Assembly: GCA_015060625.1 (NCBI GenBank)
Contig: SUYC01000006.1
Coordinates: 124,001 to 188,000 of the forward strand
Length of the DNA stretch: 64,000 nt
From: Xylanibacter ruminicola
Lineage (GTDB): Bacteria > Bacteroidota > Bacteroidia > Bacteroidales > Bacteroidaceae
Direction: 5' to 3'
The translations under genes were made by a program, and so were the position numbers. Every line of letters begins with the position of its first letter. Positions within the stretch are counted from its first letter, which is position 1. Shown in pieces: positions 25,644 through 34,508 of this stretch. The notes under the pieces are model-generated. The model saw only the letters and a list, made by a program, of their open reading frames with translations. It had not been told where the DNA came from and did not search any database.

Positions 25644-26828
25644 ATGAAAGAATTAGCACTCAAGTACGGATGTAATCCCAATCAGAAGCCCTCGCGCATT
25701 TTCATGACCGAGGGCGAGCTCCCCATCGAAGTCATCAACGGCCGTCCTGGATATATCAACTTCCTCGACGCATTCAACGCTTGGCAGCTTGTCAAGGAGC
25801 TGAAGGCAGCCACCGGTCTGCCAGCAGCTGCCTCATTCAAGCACGTGAGTCCTGCCGGCGCTGCAGTAGGTCTGCCCCTGAGCGACACGCTGAAAAAGAT
25901 ATATTTCGTAGATGACGTGAAAGACCTCGATGAGAGTCCTATCGCTTGCGCTTATGCCCGAGCCCGCGGCGCCGACCGCATGTCGAGCTATGGTGACTTT
26001 GTAGCCCTGAGCGACACCTGTGATGCCACCACCGCCAAGTTGCTGAAGCGTGAGGTGAGCGATGGCGTGATTGCACCCGATTTCACACCTGAGGCTATCG
26101 AGATACTGAAAGACAAGCGTAAGGGAACCTACAACGTAATTAAGATCGACCCCAGCTACGTGCCAGAGCCTATCGAGCGCAAGCAGGTATTCGGCATCAC
26201 CTTCGAGCAGGGCCGCAACGAGATCAAGCTCGACGACGACGCCCTCTTCGAGAACATGCCTACACAGAACAAGACCTTTACCCCAGAGGCTAAGCGTGAC
26301 CTGATTATCGCCCTCATCACCCTGAAATATACTCAGTCTAATTCAGTTTGCTATGTAAAAGATGGTCAGGCCATTGGTATCGGAGCTGGTCAGCAGAGCC
26401 GTATCCACTGCACACGCCTGGCTGGTAACAAGGCTGATATTTGGTGGCTGCGCCAGCATCCAAAAGTGATGAACCTGCCTTTCATCGACAATATCCGCCG
26501 TGCCGACCGTGATAACACCATCGACGTGTATATCTCTGAGGATCACGACGACGTACTGCGTGACGGCACCTGGCAGCAGTTCTTCAAGGAGAAGCCCGAG
26601 GTGCTGACCATGGAAGAAAAGAAAGCATGGATAGCCCAGAACACCAAGGTTGCCCTGGGATCAGACGCTTTCTTCCCCTTTGGCGACAATATCGAGCGCG
26701 CTCATAAGAGCGGCGTAGAGTTTATTGCTCAGGCTGGTGGTTCTGTTCGCGACGACAATGTTATTGAGACCTGCGATAAGTATGGTATCGCAATGGCGTT
26801 TACAGGAGTAAGACTTTTCCATCATTAA
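25644..26828 (+). CDS. Stand-alone phosphoribosylaminoimidazolecarboxamide formyltransferase
   Basis: 394 aa. It corresponds to the AICAR transformylase part of PurH, with KYGCNPNQKPS at the start, the catalytic Lys-His pair in SFKHVSPAGAA, ARARGADRMSSYGDF, SNSVCYVKDGQAIGIGAGQQSRI and the SDAFFPFGDNI end segment. The IMP cyclohydrolase domain (about 200 aa) of normal PurH is absent. It transfers a formyl group from 10-formyl-THF to AICAR in purine synthesis. Whether a full PurH exists elsewhere in the genome cannot be seen. Confidence 0.92.
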   Translation: MKELALKYGCNPNQKPSRIFMTEGELPIEVINGRPGYINFLDAFNAWQLVKELKAATGLPAAASFKHVSPAGAAVGLPLSDTLKKIYFVDDVKDLDESPIACAYARARGADRMSSYGDFVALSDTCDATTAKLLKREVSDGVIAPDFTPEAIEILKDKRKGTYNVIKIDPSYVPEPIERKQVFGITFEQGRNEIKLDDDALFENMPTQNKTFTPEAKRDLIIALITLKYTQSNSVCYVKDGQAIGIGAGQQSRIHCTRLAGNKADIWWLRQHPKVMNLPFIDNIRRADRDNTIDVYISEDHDDVLRDGTWQQFFKEKPEVLTMEEKKAWIAQNTKVALGSDAFFPFGDNIERAHKSGVEFIAQAGGSVRDDNVIETCDKYGIAMAFTGVRLFHH

Positions 26829-26831
26829 TTT

Positions 26832-27020
26832 ATGGACGATTTTCAGAATATTCTTGAGAATGGCATCAACTTCGGACGTGGAGGAGATAAGCCGAAAGAC
26901 GACGGCAAGGTGAAAACCAAGGCCAAGAAGAAAAAGTATATCACTGGTGCTCACGGTAGCGGCTCTGCAAGACAGAAAGCCAAATACCGTGAGCAACGGG
27001 CCAACAGACATAAGAAATAA
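26832..27020 (+). CDS. Small basic protein of unknown function (62 aa)
   Basis: Starts three bases after the formyltransferase stop. Very Lys/Arg/Gly-rich (KVKTKAKKKKYITGAHGSGS, then RQKAKYREQRANRHKK), like nucleic-acid-binding small proteins. Tight coupling to the gene before it supports expression. Family unknown. Confidence 0.55.
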   Translation: MDDFQNILENGINFGRGGDKPKDDGKVKTKAKKKKYITGAHGSGSARQKAKYREQRANRHKK

Positions 27021-27041
27021 CTTTCTCTAAATAAGGAACTA

Positions 27042-28316
27042 ATGAAACTACTAAAACTACTATTCGCAGCAACCCTACCACTTCTGAGCACGAGCAATAC
27101 TTTTGCTCAGAAGTACGTAGGTGGCGATATTTCAGTACTGAAAAGCTACGAAGATTACAACGTAGCTTATTACAACGAGCAAGGCACCAAGATTGACGAT
27201 GTGCTGAAGTATATGAAGAGCGAAACCGTTGGATGGAATGCCCAACGCGTACGCTTATTCGTAAATCCAACTAAAAAGGCTCCTGATGGTTCGACAGATG
27301 CACAAGTTTGTCAGGATCTTGACTATGTGATTGCCCTCTGCAAGCGCATCAAAGCCGAAGGATTTGCGCTGATGCTGGATTTCCACTATAGCGACACCTG
27401 GGCCGACCCATCAAACCAATGGACGCCTGCCGCATGGGCATCGCTATCTAACGATGAGCTGAAACAGAAGATTTACGACTATACCAAAGAGTGCCTACAA
27501 AAACTGGTTGAAGCAGAAGCTACACCAGACTTTATACAAACTGGAAACGAAATATCGTATGGAATGCTTTGGGGAAAATACAACAGTAAAACTTACGTTT
27601 GCTATTCAAACTCTTCAGAATCAAACTGGACACGTTTCAAGGATCTGCTTACCCAAGCCACTAAAGCCTGCAGAGAAGTTTGTCCTAAAGCACAGATTAT
27701 CATTCACTCTGAACGCTCAGGCGATGGTAATGCGCTAAAAGACTATTTTACACGCTTAGCCAATATAGATTACGATGTAATTGGTCTGTCGTACTACCCC
27801 TTCTGGCATAACTCTCTATCTACACTTGCCAGCAACCTCACAATGTTGGCAAACAATTTCTCTGATAAGAAAGTACAGATTGTAGAAACAGCCTACTACT
27901 ATCAGTGGCAGCCAAAGAAGGGCGAAGGTATTGATTACGATTTCCAGAGCACTTGGGCCATTTCGCCTGAAGGCCAGGCCGCTTACACCAAGGCACTCGT
28001 CGAGGAATTGAATAAGCACAGTAATGTTAACGGACTTTATTGGTGGTTCCCTGAAGAGAACGGCAATGGTCCTGACAGTAAGGTACTAACAAGATGGGTG
28101 AATCGTGGTTTATGGGATAACGAAACACACAAAGCCCTGCCTGCGCTCTACGAGCTGAAGAACTTTGCCCCCAGCAGTACAGGCATACAAGGCGTAAAAA
28201 AAAGCGGTTGCGCGGATTACGCATGGTATTCGATAGATGGGAGGCGATTAGAAGGAGAGCCTTCCAAAAGTGGGATATACATCAAGAACAAACAAAAAGT
28301 AGCTTTTCGCAAATAG
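27042..28316 (+). CDS. Secreted arabinogalactan endo-beta-1,4-galactanase, GH53
   Basis: 424 aa with signal peptide KLLKLLFAATLPLLSTSNTFAQ. The GH53 barrel follows: GGDISVLKSYED, RVRLFVNP, LDFHYSDTWADP, the acid/base Glu170 in QTGNEISYG and the nucleophile Glu282 in IVETAYYYQW. It cuts beta-1,4-galactan side chains of pectin. The last 40 residues, with WYSIDGRRL and SGIYIKNKQKVAFRK, look like a short C-terminal sorting domain, which would fit type IX export. It lies 21 bp after the 62-aa gene with no promoter seen, an odd context for a galactanase. Confidence 0.93.
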   Translation: MKLLKLLFAATLPLLSTSNTFAQKYVGGDISVLKSYEDYNVAYYNEQGTKIDDVLKYMKSETVGWNAQRVRLFVNPTKKAPDGSTDAQVCQDLDYVIALCKRIKAEGFALMLDFHYSDTWADPSNQWTPAAWASLSNDELKQKIYDYTKECLQKLVEAEATPDFIQTGNEISYGMLWGKYNSKTYVCYSNSSESNWTRFKDLLTQATKACREVCPKAQIIIHSERSGDGNALKDYFTRLANIDYDVIGLSYYPFWHNSLSTLASNLTMLANNFSDKKVQIVETAYYYQWQPKKGEGIDYDFQSTWAISPEGQAAYTKALVEELNKHSNVNGLYWWFPEENGNGPDSKVLTRWVNRGLWDNETHKALPALYELKNFAPSSTGIQGVKKSGCADYAWYSIDGRRLEGEPSKSGIYIKNKQKVAFRK

Positions 28317-28335
28317 AAAAGCTACTTTCTGTTTT
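28298..28335. terminator. Bidirectional terminator between GH53 and the TolC-like gene
   Basis: Perfect 11-bp stem AGTAGCTTTTC/GAAAAGCTACT. Its left arm is the last coding part of GH53. T-runs on both sides; stronger on the minus strand. Confidence 0.75.
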
Positions 28336-28341
28336 GATGCC

Positions 28342-29673
28342 TTAGAAGTTCAAATCCTTGCCTCGGTAGAACTCTAACAGGGCCTGCTGATAGAGATTTT
28401 CATACCGTGCCTGAACCAGATCCGACTCTGATTTCATATAATTATTCTTGGCCTCGTTAAACTCCGTGATGGTAGCTTTACCATTCTCGTACTTAGCCTG
28501 TACCAGATCGAAAGCATCCTTCGAACTCTTAACAGCCTCAGCAGAACTCTGAGTCTTGGTCTGCGCATTCAGGGCGTTATAGTACACCTGCTGAATCTCC
28601 TTATACAGGGTTTTCTTGGTATTATCGAGCTGCAGCTGCTGATTAGCCTGATCTACACGTGCACTACGAATGCGATTTCGAGTAGAGAAACGATTAAAGA
28701 TAGGCACACTCAGATTTAAGCCGATATACTGACTGAAGTTGTTCTCCAACTGCTTACCCAAACCATCTGACTTGAGACCTGAAGTGGTGTAGTAGTTAGT
28801 ACCCAAACCGCCACTCAGCGAGAGTGTGGGATAATAGCCAGCCTGAGCAATCTTAATGCTATGAGCAGCCCCCTTCAGTTTTAACTGCTGTGAGAGAATC
28901 TCTGGTTTGATACCAAGCGCCTCTGCATAAACCTGATCAGGAGTAACAATATTAACCAGATTGGCAATCATATCCAAATCTTCTTTGGTTGGACGATTAA
29001 TTGCAAAGCCCTCAGGTGTATCAAGTTCCAGCAACTGGGTAAGCGTCAGGATGGCCAGACGCATATTGTTATCTGCCTGAGTAGCAGTCAGCTTACTGTT
29101 AGCCAAAGTTGCTTTCTGCTGTGAGAGTTCAACACCACTGGCCTTACCATTATCAACAAAAGCCTGAAGTCGAGCCACCTGAGCAGAGTCGATTGCTATC
29201 TGGCGATGAGCCACATCAGCCATCTCCATATCGTACAGAATCTGCACATAAGCCTGAGCCACCTGCATACGGATATCGTTCTTAGCCTTCTCCAGATCAG
29301 CAGTGGCTGCTTCGAGATTCAGCTGATTCAGCTTAATCTGGTTGGGAATCTCGAAACCTGTGAACAAAGGTACACTTGCGCCCAACTGCAGCGATGTGCT
29401 ACTGGTATTCTTGTTGGTATAGGTATTATCCATTGTCAAACCACGTCCGAACGAGAAGTTCTGACTGACACTACCGCTCAAATCCGGCAAACGCGAGTTC
29501 TTGGCAGTAGAGAGCTGAATCTCCTGCTGGCGGCACTGGTTCTGCTGCTGCTTAATGCCGATGTTATGCTCCACAGCATATTCACAGCATTCACGCAAGC
29601 CCCATGCCTTCTGGGCACTAGCAGTACCAAGGCCCAGCGAACCAATCATCAATGCAAAAACATATCTTTTCAT
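28342..29673 (-). CDS. TolC-family outer-membrane efflux protein
   Basis: 443 aa with signal peptide KRYVFALMIGSLGLGTASA. Two repeats of the outer-membrane efflux pattern are seen: long helices with ALEKAKNDIRMQVAQAYVQILYD and LYKEIQQVYYNALNAQ, and barrel strands SGSVSQNFSFGRGL and YIGLNLSVPIFNRF. It is the outer channel for the HlyD/MacB-type pump encoded upstream in the same operon (7 bp spacing). Last gene of the nine-gene unit. Confidence 0.92.
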   Translation of the reverse strand: MKRYVFALMIGSLGLGTASAQKAWGLRECCEYAVEHNIGIKQQQNQCRQQEIQLSTAKNSRLPDLSGSVSQNFSFGRGLTMDNTYTNKNTSSTSLQLGASVPLFTGFEIPNQIKLNQLNLEAATADLEKAKNDIRMQVAQAYVQILYDMEMADVAHRQIAIDSAQVARLQAFVDNGKASGVELSQQKATLANSKLTATQADNNMRLAILTLTQLLELDTPEGFAINRPTKEDLDMIANLVNIVTPDQVYAEALGIKPEILSQQLKLKGAAHSIKIAQAGYYPTLSLSGGLGTNYYTTSGLKSDGLGKQLENNFSQYIGLNLSVPIFNRFSTRNRIRSARVDQANQQLQLDNTKKTLYKEIQQVYYNALNAQTKTQSSAEAVKSSKDAFDLVQAKYENGKATITEFNEAKNNYMKSESDLVQARYENLYQQALLEFYRGKDLNF

Positions 29674-29679
29674 AATCGC

Positions 29680-30792
29680 TTATTTTTCATTATCGTCTGT
29701 AACAATCTCTGGGCCACGTACCTTATCCTTGGCAGTTATACCCTTCTTAATCTCAATGTTCACACCGTCAGAGAGACCTGTTTCAACAAAAGTGCGATCG
29801 TAGGTTTTATTTTTGCCTTTACCTTTGATCACGTAAACAAAGGTGCTGTCGCCACTAAACTCGATGGCACTTTCTGGGATGCAGAGCACCTTGTCAGCCT
29901 TGTCCAACACGATTTCGGCATTAGCACTGTAGCCAGAACGGATTTTTCCACCCTCTACAAGTTTTACAGCGGCCTTAATCTCAAACTGATTGGTTCCGTT
30001 GCTCTCGATAGCCTTTGGCGAGATGTATTCCAATGCTGCATCAAACTTCAGGTCCTGCAGGGCACCGATAGTAATCTTCATATTCATGCCATTCACCAAC
30101 TGTCCTACCTCAGTCTCATCGATATTACCACGGAAAATCAAATCCTTCATATTAGCCACTGTGGCAATCGTGGTACCATCGTTAAAGGTATTCGACAGGA
30201 TAACCGAATTACCCACCTTAACAGGGATATCGAGAATGACACCGCTAATGGTAGAACGGATGAGAGTTGAAGAAGCTTTAGCATTCGACTTCGACACACC
30301 ATCGCGCACCACTTCGAGAGCATCCTGTGCAGCCAGCTTTTCGTGCTTGGCCTGATTCAGGCTAATCTTAACCTTATCAAACTCATCAGCACTCACCAGT
30401 TTCTGGTTAAAGAGGTTCTCCTCGCGCTGGAAATCGGTCTCGGCCTGTTTCAGATTGATTTCAGCCAGACGGACACGCATCTCAGCACTCGACAGCTGGG
30501 CCATATCAGGAATCACCTTAACCTTAGCTATCACATCGCCAGCGTTCACATAGTCGCCAGGCTCTTTCAACAATTCTGAGATGATACCAGAGATCTGCGG
30601 TTTGATATTCACCTCGTTACGGGGCTCAATCTTACCTGTAATAATGGTGGTTTTCTGGATGCTGTCGAGCTTTGGAGTAAACTCGTTGTAAACAACTTCC
30701 TTGGGCTGGCTCTTCTGCCACAGGAACACGAATGTTCCGATGAAAATCAACGCGATAATAGCGGCGATAATCAGTTTGCTGTACTTTTTCAT
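29680..30792 (-). CDS. HlyD/MacA-type periplasmic adaptor
   Basis: 370 aa. A single N-terminal membrane helix (about 6-26, IIAAIIALIFIGTFVFLW), a lipoyl half-motif GKIEPRNEVNIKPQISGIISELLKEPGDYVNAGDVIAKV, a coiled-coil hairpin (about 95-155), a second half GVILDIPVKVGNSVI, then beta-barrel and membrane-proximal domains. It bridges inner-membrane MacB-type permeases to the TolC-like protein. Confidence 0.92.
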   Translation of the reverse strand: MKKYSKLIIAAIIALIFIGTFVFLWQKSQPKEVVYNEFTPKLDSIQKTTIITGKIEPRNEVNIKPQISGIISELLKEPGDYVNAGDVIAKVKVIPDMAQLSSAEMRVRLAEINLKQAETDFQREENLFNQKLVSADEFDKVKISLNQAKHEKLAAQDALEVVRDGVSKSNAKASSTLIRSTISGVILDIPVKVGNSVILSNTFNDGTTIATVANMKDLIFRGNIDETEVGQLVNGMNMKITIGALQDLKFDAALEYISPKAIESNGTNQFEIKAAVKLVEGGKIRSGYSANAEIVLDKADKVLCIPESAIEFSGDSTFVYVIKGKGKNKTYDRTFVETGLSDGVNIEIKKGITAKDKVRGPEIVTDDNEK

Positions 30793-30843
30793 ACTTCTTA
30801 TAGTTTTATTATTTATATTCTTTTTTTCTAGTATCTAAACAAG

Positions 30844-32088
30844 TTATTCATCGCGCATGGCATCAACGGGCTTGATGCTCATGGCTCGGGCGGCAGGGGC
30901 TAATCCAGCAAACAAGCCAAGCGAGCTTACGATAAAGGCGCAGAATATAGCCGTCCAGAAGGTCACCTGGAAGTGAATACTCACGATGCCATCTTCTGTA
31001 TTGGCCATTTCGAGCATCTGCAGTATCATGACGGCAAACAGGATGCCGCTCATACCCGCCACAAGCGTTAGCACAATGCTCTCGCTGATAATCTGCGATA
31101 GGATCATCTTAGGGGTAGCACCGATGGCACGACGGATACCGATCTCTGTGGTACGTTCCTTAACCGTTACCATCATGATGTTCGACACGCCTATGGCACC
31201 AGCCAAAAGGGTTCCAAGACCAACCAACCAGATGAGGATATTCACACCCTTAAACAGATTATTAATCAACTGGAACATCAGTTCGGTATTAAATACAAAC
31301 ACCCCTTGCTCGTCAGTAGGATCCACATAGTGCGCTCTGGCCACCGTCTCACGGATACGTGGTGTGATTTTACTCATCAGCACACCTGGGCGACCAATAG
31401 CAGCAATGACGTCAACGGCGTTACCACGATTAAAGGCTGCCTTCATCATCGTGATGGGAATGGTGACTCTCTCTTCTGATCGCCCACCAATAGAAATACC
31501 GCCTGCACTATAATCGACACCCACTACCTCGTAATAGGTGGAATCTACACGTATTTTTTTGCCGCAAGGGTCGCCACCTTCCTTAAACAGGTCCTTGTAG
31601 ATTTTTTTACCAATCACACACACCTTGCGCTGTTCCTGTATGTCCATCTCGTTGATGAAACGACCGTAGTACATCTTTGGTGCGATGATTTTCACCATCT
31701 CAGGCACGGCACCCTGCATATTAGGTGTGGTCTTCTGGTCGCCATAGTAGGCCGTCGAGCCACGTCCCATCAGGATAGGAGCCACAGCTTCCAGTTCAGG
31801 AATCTGCTGTTTCAGGCGTTCCACATCCTTATAATCCATATACCAGCTACGCCCCTTGCGGAAACCTTTATAAGGCTTAGAGGTCTGCTCGGCACCAACA
31901 ATCACGGTATTCTGCGCAAAGCCTTCGAAATTGCTATACAACTTCTCCTTCACGCCCTTTCCGCCTCCCATCAGGGCAACAAGCATAAACACGCCCCAGA
32001 ACACACCGAAACCGGTGAGGAACGAACGCGACTTGTTTCGCGTCAGCGTGTCGATGATTTCTCTGTATGAATCTATATCTATTCTCAT
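30844..32088 (-). CDS. MacB-like ABC transporter permease (copy A)
   Basis: 414 aa. N-terminal membrane helix around residues 20-42, a large MacB-type periplasmic domain (about 45-270) and three C-terminal helices with the FtsX signature GVSNIMMVTVKERTTEIGIRRAIGATP. Together with copy B (2 bp upstream) it forms the membrane part of a tripartite efflux pump; the ATPase is the gene at 33385. Confidence 0.92.
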   Translation of the reverse strand: MRIDIDSYREIIDTLTRNKSRSFLTGFGVFWGVFMLVALMGGGKGVKEKLYSNFEGFAQNTVIVGAEQTSKPYKGFRKGRSWYMDYKDVERLKQQIPELEAVAPILMGRGSTAYYGDQKTTPNMQGAVPEMVKIIAPKMYYGRFINEMDIQEQRKVCVIGKKIYKDLFKEGGDPCGKKIRVDSTYYEVVGVDYSAGGISIGGRSEERVTIPITMMKAAFNRGNAVDVIAAIGRPGVLMSKITPRIRETVARAHYVDPTDEQGVFVFNTELMFQLINNLFKGVNILIWLVGLGTLLAGAIGVSNIMMVTVKERTTEIGIRRAIGATPKMILSQIISESIVLTLVAGMSGILFAVMILQMLEMANTEDGIVSIHFQVTFWTAIFCAFIVSSLGLFAGLAPAARAMSIKPVDAMRDE

Positions 32089-32090
32089 AA

Positions 32091-33347
32091 TCAGTCAGCT
32101 CTTAATGCCTCAATAGGGCGAATTCTACTTGCTTTATAGGCAGGAATAAGTCCTGCGATAGTACCTGCGATCACCATCACCAGTGTGGCCTCGATACAAA
32201 CATCCAGTCCCACGGTAGGGTTAACAAACAGTGTAAGCTTCTCAACTCCCAGGTCGGTAACCTCATGCCCCAGCGTTGCGTCCATATACTCATTAGCAAG
32301 CACACCACACAACATGCCAACATAGCCAAACAGGGTGGTGATAATAACACTCTCGACAATAATCAGTCGCAGGATGCTCCAAGGCTTTGCACCAATAGCC
32401 TTACGGATACCAAACTCGTGGGTGCGCTCCTTAACGGTGATGAGCATGATATTACTTACGCCCACGATACCAGAGAGCAGTGTGAAGAGTCCGATGACCC
32501 AAAGGAAAGTATGGATGATATCTATTCCTTTCTCCATCTGCTGGCTTTGAGCATAGTTATTCCATATCCAGATGCCGCGATCATCCTCAGGGTGAATCTG
32601 GTGCATACCATTCAGTCGGCGACGATAGTCCTTCTCAAAGGCCTCGTTGGCATCCTCAGAGGTCAATCCCTTGAACGTGAACTCGATGCTGCCCAGACTA
32701 GGTGTATCGGCGCCATAAATACTCTTGATAGCAGTGTAAGAAGAATAGGCTCTGCCATTACCTTCGCCACGGCTCTTGTAGATGCCAACAACCTTGAACG
32801 AGATATCGCCCACCTTGATATACTTGCCCAACAACGTTTTATAGTCCTTAGGTTCCAACTCCTTAGCCTGGTTATCACCGAGCACAATCACCTTACGGCG
32901 TTCCTTCAGGTCGATATCATTAATGAATCGGCCACACAGCATGTGCTCTTTGACGATCTTGGTATGAACAGGATGCACGCCTGCGATGCGGATATTCATG
33001 TAGTTCTCGCCATAGCTGGCAGTGCCACTGGTGAAATAGTTGGCTCCCACCTCGTCAATATTCTCAGTAAACTCTGTCCGAGTGGCTTCCAAGTCCTTCA
33101 CGTTCAACTGTATATCGCGCCCTTCCTTCAAGCCTTTATAGGGCATCGAAGTCCAACCGCCATCAACTTCCATCGAGTTGGTCAGAAAGTCGCCGTTCAT
33201 CTTCATCGTGGCATTGATGAGACCGTTTCCGGCTCCCAACAGCACGATGATCATAAAGATGCCCCACGCCACAGCAAATCCCGTGAGCGTAGTACGGAGC
33301 TTATTGCGCCGTGCCGTCTGCCATATTTCAGTTATTATATCGTGCAT
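32091..33347 (-). CDS. MacB-like ABC transporter permease (copy B)
   Basis: 418 aa, same architecture as copy A: one N-terminal helix (about 18-40), MacB periplasmic domain, and three C-terminal helices with GVSNIMLITVKERTHEFGIRKAIGAKP. The pair arose by old duplication and probably acts as a heterodimer. Confidence 0.92.
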   Translation of the reverse strand: MHDIITEIWQTARRNKLRTTLTGFAVAWGIFMIIVLLGAGNGLINATMKMNGDFLTNSMEVDGGWTSMPYKGLKEGRDIQLNVKDLEATRTEFTENIDEVGANYFTSGTASYGENYMNIRIAGVHPVHTKIVKEHMLCGRFINDIDLKERRKVIVLGDNQAKELEPKDYKTLLGKYIKVGDISFKVVGIYKSRGEGNGRAYSSYTAIKSIYGADTPSLGSIEFTFKGLTSEDANEAFEKDYRRRLNGMHQIHPEDDRGIWIWNNYAQSQQMEKGIDIIHTFLWVIGLFTLLSGIVGVSNIMLITVKERTHEFGIRKAIGAKPWSILRLIIVESVIITTLFGYVGMLCGVLANEYMDATLGHEVTDLGVEKLTLFVNPTVGLDVCIEATLVMVIAGTIAGLIPAYKASRIRPIEALRAD

Positions 33348-33353
33348 AATAAT

Positions 33354-33383
33354 CTAGTATTTCTAGTAGGACTAGTATTTCTA
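33354..33383. repeat. Spacer direct repeat
   Basis: CTAGTATTTCTA occurs at 33354-33365 and 33372-33383, an 18-bp period in the short gap between two operon genes. Confidence 0.7.
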
Positions 33384-33384
33384 A

Positions 33385-34104
33385 TTATTTCATCAGACCG
33401 CTGCTGCCGAATGGGCTGGCGTTATGATCGAGATTCTCTTCTATCTGACCTATGACACCATCCTTGATATGTACAATCTTGTTGGTTTCATTAGCCACAC
33501 CGCTCTCGTGAGTCACCACCACGATGGTCATGCCATCCTCCTGGTTCAGCTTCTTCAGCAACTGCATCACCTCCACAGATGTCTTCGAGTCGAGTGCACC
33601 TGTAGGCTCATCGGCCAGGATAATCTGTGGACGGGTGATGAGTGCTCTGGCTATTGCCACACGCTGTTTCTGTCCTCCCGACAGTTCGTTGGGGTAATGT
33701 TCGGCCCAATCGGCCAAGCCCAGCTTATCCAGATACTCCATCGCCATCTGGTGACGCTTCTTTCTGGATACCCCTTGGTAGAATAATGGCAACTCAACGT
33801 TTTCCACGGCGGTCTTGAAAGAGATGAGATTAAAGCTCTGGAAAATAAAACCTATCATCTTGTTGCGATACTCGGCAGCCTTGCGCTCCGAGAGGTTCCA
33901 GATGGGAGTTCCGGCGAGCTCGTAGCTCCCCGAGTCGTAGTTATCCAGAATACCCAGGATATTCAGCAGTGTACTCTTACCCGAGCCCGAAGCACCCATG
34001 ATGCTGACAAACTCGCCTTTCTCGATGTCGAGCGAGATACCCTTCAGCACATGGAGCGGCTGGGCACCCTGATAGGTCTTGTTGATGTCTTTTAAATGTA
34101 TCAT
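33385..34104 (-). CDS. MacB/LolD-type ABC transporter ATP-binding protein
   Basis: 239 aa. Walker A GASGSGKST (about 37-45), Q-loop FQSFNLI, signature LSGGQKQRVAIARAL, Walker B ILADEPTGALD and the switch His in VVVTHE. This is the MacB/LolD/FtsE subgroup that powers FtsX-fold permeases, fitting the two permease genes downstream in the same operon. Confidence 0.94.
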   Translation of the reverse strand: MIHLKDINKTYQGAQPLHVLKGISLDIEKGEFVSIMGASGSGKSTLLNILGILDNYDSGSYELAGTPIWNLSERKAAEYRNKMIGFIFQSFNLISFKTAVENVELPLFYQGVSRKKRHQMAMEYLDKLGLADWAEHYPNELSGGQKQRVAIARALITRPQIILADEPTGALDSKTSVEVMQLLKKLNQEDGMTIVVVTHESGVANETNKIVHIKDGVIGQIEENLDHNASPFGSSGLMK

Positions 34105-34145
34105 AAAATATTTTCAACTTAGTTTATTTTATTGTTTGACGTAGC

Positions 34146-34508
34146 TTACTCGCACAAAGTTGCATCGTAGGCAGATTTAACATCCTCTAACGTAATTCCC
34201 AACAGTTGCATCTGGCGGAACAATTCTGGCAGACGCTCTTTCATAAACTCCTGCTTGCGTGCCTTCAGAATCTGCGTCTTGGCACCCGGGGTCACAAAAT
34301 AGCCCAGTCCGCGCTTGTTGTAGATGATTTCCTCGCGTGCCAGTTGTTCGTAGGCTTTTACTGCCGTGTTGGTGTTCACTTCGAGCAGCACAGCATACTC
34401 ACGTACGCTGGGGATGCGATCATCGTCTTTATATACACCCGACAGAATCTCGTCGCACAGGCGATCGGCCATCTGGATGTAAATCGGTTTATCATTTGTA
34501 AAAGTCAT
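34146..34508 (-). CDS. GntR-family regulator, YtrA subgroup
   Basis: 120 aa. An N-terminal winged helix (about 5-75) with IYIQMADRLCDEILSG, DDRIPSVREYAVLLEVNTNTAVKAYEQL and the wing RGLGYFV; the C-terminal tail is just 45 residues, too short for a ligand domain, as usual in YtrA types. It overlaps the upstream gene by 17 bp. YtrA proteins repress their own ABC operons; the inverted repeat at 37048-37071 is the obvious candidate site. Confidence 0.92.
   Translation of the reverse strand: MTFTNDKPIYIQMADRLCDEILSGVYKDDDRIPSVREYAVLLEVNTNTAVKAYEQLAREEIIYNKRGLGYFVTPGAKTQILKARKQEFMKERLPELFRQMQLLGITLEDVKSAYDATLCE

Noticed and set aside
29206..30270. Plus-strand frame (354 codons) across the TolC/HlyD junction
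   Set aside because: Spans two well-supported minus-strand genes and has no promoter or motif.
32265..33455. Long plus-strand frame (396 codons) opposite the MacB-like permease
   Set aside because: Antisense shadow of a gene with complete FtsX motifs; Gln/His/Leu-rich composition typical of a reverse-complement frame.
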